Positions 1 to 5,564 of a DNA stretch of 5,564 bases are shown one piece after another. A program made the position numbers and the translations under genes. The notes under the pieces were generated by a model. It was not told the DNA's origin. It saw only the letters and a list, made by a program, of their open reading frames with translations, and did not search any database. Each line of letters starts with the position of its first letter. Position 1 is the stretch's first letter. Source of the stretch: JANYJJ01 sp038241115 (GTDB lineage: Bacteria; Pseudomonadota; Gammaproteobacteria; Burkholderiales; Burkholderiaceae_C); assembly GCA_038241115.1 (NCBI GenBank), contig JBBRGA010000181.1, positions 1 through 5,564 of the forward strand, read 5' to 3'.

Positions 1-15
1 AAATGGAAGCTGTCG

Positions 16-588
16 CTACCTCGCCAGCGACCTCAGTGCCAACTTGATGCCTTCGCTGACGCCTGCCTCCGCGGGCAGCGCCTTCAACGCGGCGGCTGCT
101 TCGCGGTCGTTGTAGCCCAGCGCCAGCAGGGCTTGCAAAATATCGCTTTGAACGCCTTGCGTGGCGCTCACCTGCAGGCTTGGCGAGTCGCCCAGCTTGC
201 CTTCGAGTTCCAACACCAATCTCTCAGCGGTTTTTTTGCCGATGCCAGGCACCTTGGTCAAGCGCACGCTGTCTTTTTTGCTCACCGCCGATGCCAGTTC
301 ACTGACGCTGAGGCCGGACAGTATCGACAGCGCCATGCGCGGGCCAATGCCGGATATCTTCACCAGTTTTCTGAAGGTGGCGCGCTCCTCGTGCGTGAGG
401 AAGCCGAACAGCACCTGCGCATCTTCGCGCACCACAAAGTGGGTCAGCAGCGTGACCCTCTCGCCCACGCCCGGCAAGTTGTAAAAACTGCTCATGGGAA
501 CGTCGACTTCGTAGCCGATACCGTTCACATCGATGAGCACTTGCGGAGGCGATTTTTCCGCGAGCAGGCCAGTGAGTCGTCCAATCAT
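16..588 (-). CDS. ruvA: Holliday junction branch migration complex subunit RuvA
   Basis: RuvA binds four-way Holliday junctions as a tetramer and loads the RuvB ATPase rings that drive branch migration during recombination and replication-fork repair in the cytoplasm. The 190-residue product has the family's usual length and layout. Residues 1-64 form the OB-fold domain, opening with the typical MIGRLTG and carrying VNGIGYEV at 22-29. The first helix-hairpin-helix is around SGIGP (79-83) and the second around VPGIGK (113-118). A linker follows, then the C-terminal RuvB-contacting domain (about 147-190, with ALLALGY). The start is ATG at 588, matching the family N-terminus; the stop is TAG at 18-16. 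Only a weak ribosome binding site is visible upstream. The gene lies 44 bases behind a response regulator on the same strand, so co-transcription is possible. ruvC, a frequent neighbour, is not upstream; ruvB could lie beyond the left edge but cannot be seen. Confidence 0.97.
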   Translation of the reverse strand: MIGRLTGLLAEKSPPQVLIDVNGIGYEVDVPMSSFYNLPGVGERVTLLTHFVVREDAQVLFGFLTHEERATFRKLVKISGIGPRMALSILSGLSVSELASAVSKKDSVRLTKVPGIGKKTAERLVLELEGKLGDSPSLQVSATQGVQSDILQALLALGYNDREAAAALKALPAEAGVSEGIKLALRSLAR

Positions 589-632
589 CGGCAGATTATC
601 CGGTGACGACGAGGCGCATCGACGCCGTCAAT
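589..632 (-). other. Short spacer between response regulator and ruvA
   Basis: The 44 bases hold an imperfect hairpin on either strand (GAC and GGCG at 608-610 and 613-616 pairing with CGCC and GTC at 623-629, with a two-base bulge) and, on the minus strand, a GATAAT hexamer at 600-595 just before the ruvA ATG. No T tract follows the hairpin toward ruvA, so it is not a convincing terminator. The hexamer resembles a -10 box but has no good -35 partner at 16-18 bases. Confidence 0.3.
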
Positions 633-1286
633 TCAGCGCCTGAACAAACCCAGACGTTGCGCTTCCAGTGCGGCTTCGGCGCGCGAACTCACGTTGAGCT
701 TGCGGTAAATCTGCTTCACGTAATCGGCGATGGTGTGACGCGACAGGTTCAGTTGCACGCCAATTTCAGGCAGCGTGAAGCCTTTGGCCACGCGCAAAAG
801 CACTTCGCTTTCGCGGTCGGTGAGCACCACGTTGGGCATGTTTTGCGGGCGCTCTTGCTGGCGTGACTGCGACGCAAAGTGCGAAATGACGCGCCTGGCG
901 ATCGAAGGCGACAAGGGCGGCTCACCTGCGCTCATGCGCTTGAGTTGTTCGGCGATCAGCTCACGCGCCTGCTCTTTCAGCAAATAACCAAAAGCACCGG
1001 CTTGCAGCGCGGGGAACAAATGGTCGTCGTCGTCGTGAATCGTGACCACCACCGACTGCGCGTCTGGCTGCGTTTCTCGCAGCGCCGCCACCACGTCCAC
1101 GCCCGACCCATCGGGCAAGCCCAAGTCGACCAACGCCAAATCAAACTTCACCGCGGTCACCAAAGCCAGCGCATCGTGAACGCGCGCGGCTTCTGAGATG
1201 AGCGCATCGGGGAAAACCGTCATCACCAATGCCTTCAACCATGCGCGTATTTCTGGCAGGTCTTCCAGCAACAAAATGTTCTGCAT
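633..1286 (-). CDS. NarL/LuxR-family two-component response regulator
   Basis: This is a cytoplasmic transcription regulator activated by phosphorylation, almost certainly by the histidine kinase encoded just upstream. From the ATG at 1286 it has 217 residues. The receiver domain (about 1-120) carries the acidic pair E8-D9, the phospho-acceptor Asp54 in LVDLGLPDGSG, the switch Thr82 and the conserved Lys104 in YLLK, so it should be phosphorylatable. After a linker, a LuxR/GerE helix-turn-helix occupies about 150-213, with LTDRESEVL, then GFTLPEIGVQLNLS, then HTIADYVKQIYRKLNV. An in-frame GTG at 1298 would add four residues (221 in all). I prefer the ATG because MQNILLLED begins the first strand of the receiver; neither start has a good ribosome binding site. 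It lies 96 bases after the kinase stop and 44 bases before ruvA. Target genes and stimulus cannot be read from the sequence. Confidence 0.93.
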   Translation of the reverse strand: MQNILLLEDLPEIRAWLKALVMTVFPDALISEAARVHDALALVTAVKFDLALVDLGLPDGSGVDVVAALRETQPDAQSVVVTIHDDDDHLFPALQAGAFGYLLKEQARELIAEQLKRMSAGEPPLSPSIARRVISHFASQSRQQERPQNMPNVVLTDRESEVLLRVAKGFTLPEIGVQLNLSRHTIADYVKQIYRKLNVSSRAEAALEAQRLGLFRR

Positions 1287-1382
1287 CACAGCGCCCACAG
1301 GACAGCGCAGTAAGGCGCCAAATTCACTTTACCGTGTGGATGCGCAACTGAAGGCACGATAAGAAGAGAAATGCGGGAGCAG
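1287..1382 (-). other. Spacer between histidine kinase and response regulator
   Basis: These 96 bases separate the kinase stop from the regulator's ATG, which is longer than the overlap or few bases typical of paired kinase-regulator genes. I see no terminator and no convincing promoter or small gene. An in-frame GTG at 1298 could start the regulator slightly earlier. The gap leaves room for separate control of the regulator, but nothing in it shows that. Confidence 0.4.
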
Positions 1383-3329
1383 TCAGAGTGGAAGCGTGAG
1401 CCTTATCACGGTGCCGTAGCCAGGCCCGGACTCCACAAGGCACTGACCCTGCATTTGCTTGGCTCGGTGCTTCATGCTGGACATGCCGTGACCGCGGTCG
1501 AGTTTGCCGTCGAGTTCCAGCGCAATGCCGCGGCCGTTGTCTTGCACGGTGACGCCAAAGTCACGCTCATTCACCATCAGACGCACCTTGCAATGCGACG
1601 CGCCACTGTGCTTGATGATGTTGCTCACCGCCTCGCGCAGGATGCGCGTGGTCTGCACAAACACGCGCGCCGACAGCAACTGCTCCGTGTCTTCGGCTGG
1701 ACCGCGCCAATCGGCTTCGATGCCGGCCTGACCCAAGCGCGACACCACTTCGGCGCGCCAATCGGCCAGCGCGTCGGCCAACCGCACCGGTTTGCCGGTG
1801 AGTCCTTTGACGGACAGCCGCATTTCCTCAAGCGCCTCGCGTGCCAGCGTGGAAATGCGCTCCGACTCGCTGGTGTGAACGATGGTGAGCAGCTTGGCGC
1901 CCAAGTCGTCGTGCAGATCGCCGGCAATGCGCTTGCGTTCTTTTTCGGTGACCTGCTCGACGCGAAGCTCGGCCAACTGAGAGAAGTTGCGCTCAATCTC
2001 TGCGGTGATGTCGCGCACCCGCGCTTCCAAAGAAATTCGGCTGGCTTCGGCCGACTTCAAGGCATAGGCAAACACCTGCAACAGGCGCGCGCCAATGAGC
2101 AGAAACATCAACGGCACCACAAACTGCACGATGCGCACCGACGGCATCGGCAGCAGATGAAGCTGGCTGGCCAAATCGATAAAGATCAAAGCGATGCCGA
2201 CGCCCAGAATGCCCGCCATAGGGCGGAAGTCGGGCCGCCGGTTGCGCCATAGTGTTTGCAAGTAATAACCGGTGGTGGCCACGATTTCGCCGGCCAAAAC
2301 CACGTACCAAAGATTGGCCAAGGCGAACAGGTTGTCAGAGTCCACCCACCACAAACTGAGCGGCAACAACACACACTGCGCCGCCAGACCCAACTCGACC
2401 AAGCGCGATCGCAGACCGGCATAGCTCAGTAAAAATTGCACCGCCATGGCCACCACCGGCGGGAAAAGCATGGCAACCAATAACTCGCCGTCCACTCCTT
2501 GCAACGGGAAATCGCGCAGCCAAACTCGCGCCGTCAAAACAGCCCAGCCCACGCACAGCAAGCCGAAATAGCGCAGATAGATTTCGCGTCGATTGATCCA
2601 GCCCAGCGCAAACAAAAACAGGCCCAAAGCCGCCACCATGATGGCAATGCACTGCACCACAGTGATGTTCATAAAGACGGCTGTCTCGTACAGCTCGGTC
2701 AGCTCATCAAGCCGACCAATTTGCAATTCAGACAAGCCGCCCGCACGCTGGTTGGCCAGCACGTGATGCAGCGACTGGCCCTGCACCCGAAGATCAAGCA
2801 CGTTGTCGGTCGCCCGCAAATAAGCGGCAGGCAGCGTGATCAATTGCGGGCGATGGCAATTGCGCGTGACCGGCTCGGTCATGCGCCCGCCGCTGTGAAC
2901 GCGGCGCCCGTTCAGGTCCGCCTCGACGTTGGAACACACACGAGCGATGTAGACCGCCAACAGCAAGTCTGGCGTGGCGTCCAAGGGCCGGTTGAAGGTG
3001 ACTCGGTACCAGCGGCTGCGCTCTTTCCTCGAGCTGGCGTCCACCCAGTCGTCAGGCAAACGAATCAAGCGAACCGATGCGTCTTGCGGGAAGTGGGCCG
3101 CGTCGCTGCTGGCGGCGAAGGCCGCACGCATGACCAGCGGCTCTGCATACACGGGCGCCGTGTGAAAAACCAAAGCAAGCAAGGCCAACGGCAGGGCAGT
3201 CGGAAGCGCCCGAAGCTGAGCGGCGTATCGCGAAATCGATTGCAAAACTGATCGCAACGTCGATTGCGAAACCCACCGCAAAACCGCTTGCAAATTCGAA
3301 CGAAAACGCGAGGAATTGAGGGTCAGCAT
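1383..3329 (-). CDS. Membrane sensor histidine kinase, 7TM-type, HPK7 (HisKA_3) core
   Basis: This is an inner-membrane sensor kinase, the likely partner of the downstream NarL-type regulator. From the ATG at 3329 it has 648 residues. An N-terminal stretch of about 38 residues with a four-residue repeat comes before a signal-peptide core (about 41-62, cleavage plausible after PVYA). A periplasmic beta-rich domain follows (about 63-215), resembling the carbohydrate-binding-like sensors of 7TMR-DISM proteins; it has two cysteines (132, 158) that could pair. About seven hydrophobic segments lie between 222 and 423, then a short coiled coil. The kinase core has the dimerisation/phospho-acceptor motif around His473 (RIAGDLHDDLGA), an N-box (REAVSNIIKHSGA, near 565-577), DNGRGI (597-602) and RGHGMSSM (612-619). 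All essential motifs look intact. A TTG at 3359 would add ten residues; no start has a clear ribosome binding site. The gene is divergent from phoH, with abutting 5' ends. The ligand is unknown and the 7TMR-DISM assignment is by layout only. Confidence 0.92.
   Translation of the reverse strand: MLTLNSSRFRSNLQAVLRWVSQSTLRSVLQSISRYAAQLRALPTALPLALLALVFHTAPVYAEPLVMRAAFAASSDAAHFPQDASVRLIRLPDDWVDASSRKERSRWYRVTFNRPLDATPDLLLAVYIARVCSNVEADLNGRRVHSGGRMTEPVTRNCHRPQLITLPAAYLRATDNVLDLRVQGQSLHHVLANQRAGGLSELQIGRLDELTELYETAVFMNITVVQCIAIMVAALGLFLFALGWINRREIYLRYFGLLCVGWAVLTARVWLRDFPLQGVDGELLVAMLFPPVVAMAVQFLLSYAGLRSRLVELGLAAQCVLLPLSLWWVDSDNLFALANLWYVVLAGEIVATTGYYLQTLWRNRRPDFRPMAGILGVGIALIFIDLASQLHLLPMPSVRIVQFVVPLMFLLIGARLLQVFAYALKSAEASRISLEARVRDITAEIERNFSQLAELRVEQVTEKERKRIAGDLHDDLGAKLLTIVHTSESERISTLAREALEEMRLSVKGLTGKPVRLADALADWRAEVVSRLGQAGIEADWRGPAEDTEQLLSARVFVQTTRILREAVSNIIKHSGASHCKVRLMVNERDFGVTVQDNGRGIALELDGKLDRGHGMSSMKHRAKQMQGQCLVESGPGYGTVIRLTLPL
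3230..3301. repeat. Degenerate 12-bp tandem repeat, six units, in the 5' end of the kinase gene
   Basis: Read on the plus strand, six consecutive 12-base units begin at 3230, 3242, 3254, 3266, 3278 and 3290. Each starts with GC, usually followed by R-A-A-A, and most have a CGATT-like end; examples are GCGAAATCGATT, GCAAAACTGATC and GCAACGTCGATT. A diverged seventh unit may occupy 3302-3313 (GAAAACGCGAGG). The units lie in frame with the kinase gene. Because 12 is a multiple of three, they encode a four-residue pattern on the minus strand: SNLQ, AVLR, WVSQ, STLR, SVLQ, SISR, continuing to YAAQ. The fourth residue alternates Gln and Arg. The units are not identical, so this is either an old, diverged expansion or selection for the peptide or DNA pattern. 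It lies just before the signal-peptide core and next to the divergent start of phoH. Confidence 0.75.
3318..3322 (+). promoter_or_regulatory. Candidate ribosome binding site for the TTG start of phoH
   Basis: GAGGG ends six bases before the TTG at 3329, and an AGGA lies a little further upstream at 3311-3314. This is the only purine-rich, well-spaced Shine-Dalgarno-like site near any possible phoH start. The in-frame GTG at 3401, which fits the usual family N-terminus better, has none. The site lies inside the kinase coding sequence on the other strand, so it may be chance. Confidence 0.4.
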
Positions 3330-4369
3330 TGCAAACGATTGTGCAGGATGCGGTGACAATTCCGTTGTTTGTCAATGCTTGGTGCCGCCAACAAATCGAC
3401 GTGATCCTCAGCCACGCTTTCACACCGCTCGACAACGCCCGCTTGGCCCGCGTCTGCGGCAGCATGGACGCCCACTTGCGAGAGATCGAAACCGCTTTCG
3501 ACGTGACCATGCGCCGGCGCAATGAAGCCTTTGCGGTGGAAGGCGAGCCGCGTAACGCACAGCGCGCGGTCGCCTTGTTGCAAGCTCTCTACGAGCGCGC
3601 CCGAAAACCGATGCGTGCCGAGGCTTTTCAGCTGGCTTTGGTCGAGGCACTGGCCTTCTCAGACCACGACATCGAAAACGGGGCACCATTCACCATGGCA
3701 GCCGAGCCCCTGGTGCTGAGCACCCGGCGCGCCGACCTGGCCGGCCGCACGCCCAACCAGCGCCTCTACCTGGACAACATCCAAAGCCACGACATCACCT
3801 TTGGGATTGGCCCAGCCGGTACCGGCAAAACTTATCTGGCGGTAGCCTGCGCAGTCGACGCGCTGGAGCGCAGCACGGTGCAGCGCATCATCTTGACGCG
3901 CCCAGCTGTGGAAGCTGGCGAACGCCTGGGTTTCTTGCCGGGCGATCTGGCGCAAAAAGTAGACCCCTATTTGCGCCCGCTGTATGACGCGCTTTACGAG
4001 CTGATGGGCATCGACAAAGTTACCCGCGCGTTCGAGAAAGGCAGCATCGAGGTGGCTCCGCTGGCCTTCATGCGCGGTCGCACCTTGAGCCACGCTTTTG
4101 TCATCTTGGACGAAGCACAAAACACCACCACCGAGCAAATGAAAATGTTCCTCACGCGCATCGGCCAGGGCAGCAAATGCGTGATCACGGGTGACGTCAG
4201 TCAAATCGATTTGCCACGCGGCGAGCTCAGCGGTTTGATTGATGCAGAGCGCGTTTTGCGGCGCGTCAGCGGCATCGCCACCACGCGCTTCAGCTCTGGT
4301 GATGTGGTGCGCCACCCTTTGGTTGCGCGCATCGTTGACGCCTACGACGCGGCGCGCTCGGACAGCTGA
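3329..4369 (+). CDS. ybeZ: PhoH-family P-loop ATPase (YbeZ-like)
   Basis: This is a cytoplasmic PhoH-like NTPase of the YbeZ group, which works with the endoribonuclease YbeY in rRNA processing and ribosome quality control; helicase-like activity has been proposed for the family. Numbered from the TTG at 3329 (346 residues), an N-terminal KH-like region covers about 25-92. The PhoH ATPase domain runs from about 140 to 342: Walker A GPAGTGKT (161-168), the family block RPAVEAGERLGFLPGD (191-206), Walker B VILDEAQN (258-265), the sensor motif GDVSQIDLP (289-297) and the C-terminal arginine-containing segment RFSSGDVVRHPLV (320-332). All motifs look intact. Start choice is open: TTG 3329 has a fair ribosome binding site, but homologous proteins usually begin close to the VILSHAFTP segment, which points to GTG 3401 (322 residues); GTGs at 3341 and 3353 are also in frame. 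The stop is one base before ybeY, so the two are surely co-transcribed. The alternative symbol phoH is common for this gene. Confidence 0.95.
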   Translation: MQTIVQDAVTIPLFVNAWCRQQIDVILSHAFTPLDNARLARVCGSMDAHLREIETAFDVTMRRRNEAFAVEGEPRNAQRAVALLQALYERARKPMRAEAFQLALVEALAFSDHDIENGAPFTMAAEPLVLSTRRADLAGRTPNQRLYLDNIQSHDITFGIGPAGTGKTYLAVACAVDALERSTVQRIILTRPAVEAGERLGFLPGDLAQKVDPYLRPLYDALYELMGIDKVTRAFEKGSIEVAPLAFMRGRTLSHAFVILDEAQNTTTEQMKMFLTRIGQGSKCVITGDVSQIDLPRGELSGLIDAERVLRRVSGIATTRFSSGDVVRHPLVARIVDAYDAARSDS

Positions 4370-4370
4370 A

Positions 4371-4847
4371 ATGCGCAAAGCAAGTCTGCCAAAACTGACG
4401 CTGTCGCTGCAATTCGGCCGCAGCGACTTGGCGCGCGCTCACCGAATTCATTTGAGCCGCAGCTTTGTGCAGCGCTGCATACGACGCGCCCTGGACGCAC
4501 CTGCCGAAATAACGGTGCGCATTGTTGGAGTTGAAGAAGCGCGGACTTTGAATCGCGACTACCGCAGCAAAGACTACGCCACCAACGTGCTCACCTTTGA
4601 CTACAGTCACGCCCCCGAGGTGCATGCCGATTTGGTGCTGTGCGCCGATGTGGTCCAGGCCGAAGCGCTGGCTTTGGGAATCTCGATGCCCGCGCACTAC
4701 GCCCACTTGCTGGTTCACGGCACGCTGCACGCCCAAGGTTTCGACCACGAGGAAGACGCTGCCGCGCAACAGATGGAGGCGCGCGAAACAGCACTGCTTT
4801 GCGCAATGGGCGTTGCCGACCCTTACACGTCGCGCGCTGAGGGATGA
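4371..4847 (+). CDS. ybeY: Endoribonuclease / rRNA maturation factor YbeY
   Basis: YbeY is a metal-dependent single-strand endoribonuclease that takes part in 16S rRNA 3'-end maturation and in 70S ribosome quality control with RNase R in the cytoplasm. The 158-residue product has the UPF0054 layout. The conserved segment around NRDYRSKDYATNVLTF (61-76) lies in its middle, and the zinc-binding signature H-x3-H-x5-H is at His116, His120 and His126 (HGTLHAQGFDH). The length is normal for the family. The start is ATG 4371, one base after the phoH stop TGA; an open frame extends upstream to 4239 but lies inside phoH and is not needed. The upstream ribosome binding site is weak, which fits translational coupling to phoH. 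The variant LTF for the more usual LSF in the VLSF motif is minor. The gene ends 16 bases from the convergent corA stop. Confidence 0.96.
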   Translation: MRKASLPKLTLSLQFGRSDLARAHRIHLSRSFVQRCIRRALDAPAEITVRIVGVEEARTLNRDYRSKDYATNVLTFDYSHAPEVHADLVLCADVVQAEALALGISMPAHYAHLLVHGTLHAQGFDHEEDAAAQQMEARETALLCAMGVADPYTSRAEG

Positions 4848-4870
4848 AGCTTGCGCGTTTGACTCAGCGC
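4834..4870. terminator. Weak candidate bidirectional stem-loop between convergent ybeY and corA
   Basis: A perfect 8-base inverted repeat, GCGCTGAG at 4834-4841 and CTCAGCGC at 4863-4870, encloses a 21-base loop. It spans the 3' ends of both convergent genes: the ybeY stop is in the loop and the corA stop in the right arm. An alternative shorter stem, CGCGC (4833-4837) with GCGCG (4853-4857), is followed by TTT on the plus strand. Neither has a real T tract, so an intrinsic terminator is only a possibility suggested by the position. Confidence 0.3.
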
Positions 4871-5564
4871 CGACTGGTCAAGTAGCGCTTGCGCCAAAAA
4901 AACACGCTCATGCTCACGCCGAGGAACAGCATGACGGAAAACACGATCCAAAAGCCTTTCATGCTGTGGATCAGCGGCAGGCCCTCGAAATTCATACCGA
5001 AGAAACCCGTCACCAAATTCAGCGGCATGAAGATGGCCGTCAGCACGGTGAGCGTGCGCATGATGGTGTTGGTGCGGTGGCCCTGCGCGGAGAAGTGCAT
5101 TTGAACGGCGGTCTCAGCCGAGGACTCGAGTCGCCGTACATGGCTGAGCACGCGCTCGATGTGCTCCAGCACATCGCGAGAGCGCACTCGCAGTAACTCA
5201 CGGTCGCGTCGCGCTGTCGCTTCTGCTTCTTCGGGCCACTCGTCCAGCGCATCGATCCACTCGGTGATGGCGCTGCGCTGGTCTTCGCAAATATCTTGCA
5301 GCAAATGCAGGGTGTTGCGCGAATCAAGCAGCACTTTCCAGTTGTCGAAATTGCCGTAAGGGTCAAACAACGACTGCTGCAAATGGTCAAGCTGCCTGCT
5401 CAACAAGCGCCGCAGTTCCAGATAGTTGTCCACCATGTGGTTGACCATGCGCAGCATCAGGTCGGCCGCACTGGACGGCAGGCGCGCCGCAGTGCGCTGT
5501 TCGCTTCCACCGCCACGGCCGCCGCTGCCACCGCCACCGCCACCTTCACTGCCACCGCGACGGC
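4864..5564 (-). CDS. corA: CorA-family divalent metal ion transporter, C-terminal part (cut by window edge)
   Basis: CorA-type proteins are pentameric inner-membrane channels for Mg2+ or, in relatives, Co2+, Ni2+ or Zn2+. The reading frame stays open to the right edge, so the N-terminal cytoplasmic domain and true start are missing; about 232 residues are visible. From the N-side there is a glycine-rich, charged linker (5506-5562), then long helices rich in Leu, Arg and Glu with LLSRQLDHLQ and ICEDQRSAITEW (about 5160-5457), the pore-lining first membrane helix (LTVLTAIFMPLNLVTG), the signature GMN at 4990-4998 in GFFGMNFEGLP, and a second membrane helix ending in a basic tail, RKRYLTSRR. The MPEL-type loop usual after GMN in classical CorA is not present; EGLPLIHS stands there, so substrate choice is uncertain. 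The ATG at 5457 is internal, not the start. The gene converges on ybeY with 16 bases between the stops. Confidence 0.9.
   Translation of the reverse strand, partial: RRGGSEGGGGGGSGGRGGGSEQRTAARLPSSAADLMLRMVNHMVDNYLELRRLLSRQLDHLQQSLFDPYGNFDNWKVLLDSRNTLHLLQDICEDQRSAITEWIDALDEWPEEAEATARRDRELLRVRSRDVLEHIERVLSHVRRLESSAETAVQMHFSAQGHRTNTIMRTLTVLTAIFMPLNLVTGFFGMNFEGLPLIHSMKGFWIVFSVMLFLGVSMSVFFWRKRYLTSRR

Noticed and set aside
608..629. Hairpin between the response regulator and ruvA as an intrinsic terminator
   Set aside because: The stem is interrupted by a bulge and no T tract follows on the minus strand, so it was noted in the spacer entry but not called a terminator.
1022..1037. GTC trinucleotide run in the response regulator, coding for four Asp residues after Thr82
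   Set aside because: Acidic residues after the switch Thr in the beta4-alpha4 loop are common in related NarL-type regulators, so the short run needs no special explanation.
1371..2252. Long plus-strand open frame (293 residues) opposite the kinase gene, and a similar one at 2499-3251
   Set aside because: Both lie wholly antisense to the kinase gene, whose frame has clear domains and motifs. Their products are His/Gln/Arg-rich without recognisable domains, as expected from reverse frames of GC-rich genes.
3347..3375. TTGACA on the minus strand as the -35 box of a kinase promoter
   Set aside because: With a 17-base spacer the -10 position reads CGCATC, and neighbouring spacings are no better; a closer match, CACAAT, lies 26 bases away, too far.
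3052..3522. Minus-strand frame with a repeating FA-I-D pattern over the 12-bp repeat
   Set aside because: It is the same 12-bp repeat read in another frame. It runs across phoH and the kinase gene without a recognisable domain, whereas the kinase frame continues into a good signal peptide and sensor domain.
3659..4378. Minus-strand open frame of 239 residues opposite phoH
   Set aside because: It is antisense to a well-supported PhoH ATPase and has no recognisable motif.

Overview
The window looks like ordinary chromosomal DNA of a betaproteobacterium. Order Burkholderiales is likely and a Comamonadaceae-type organism is plausible. This rests on how the RuvA, PhoH/YbeZ, YbeY and CorA proteins read, on the GC-rich coding bias and on the dense gene packing. 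No marker gene fixes the genus, so the placement is inference. Six protein genes fill nearly all of the window. There is no tRNA, rRNA, CRISPR array, insertion sequence or phage gene, and no stretch over 100 bases between genes.

Left part, minus strand (about 16-3329): three genes point leftward in transcription order sensor histidine kinase, NarL/LuxR-type response regulator, ruvA. The kinase has a signal peptide, a periplasmic sensing domain, about seven membrane helices and an HPK7-type (HisKA_3) kinase core. The regulator has all the receiver residues needed for phosphorylation and a C-terminal DNA-binding domain. Together they form a complete two-component system of unknown stimulus. ruvA, a subunit of the RuvAB Holliday-junction branch-migration motor, follows 44 bases after the regulator; ruvC is not next to it.

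Right part, plus strand (about 3329-4847): a PhoH-family ATPase (ybeZ-like) and the endoribonuclease ybeY are one base apart and form the conserved ybeZ-ybeY RNA/ribosome quality-control pair. The pair is divergent from the kinase gene, and the 5' ends of phoH and the kinase gene abut or overlap. Transcription and translation signals of each must therefore lie in the other's leader or coding sequence. ybeX (corC-like), which often follows ybeY, is absent. Instead a CorA-family metal-ion channel gene converges from the right (minus strand, 4864 to beyond the window edge) with a 16-base gap.

The main unusual features are a degenerate 12-bp tandem repeat at 3230-3301 at the start of the kinase gene, encoding a four-residue pattern with alternating Gln and Arg, and a glycine-rich linker inside the CorA protein at the right edge. 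I saw no convincing new biological system; most of the window is housekeeping and conventional signalling.
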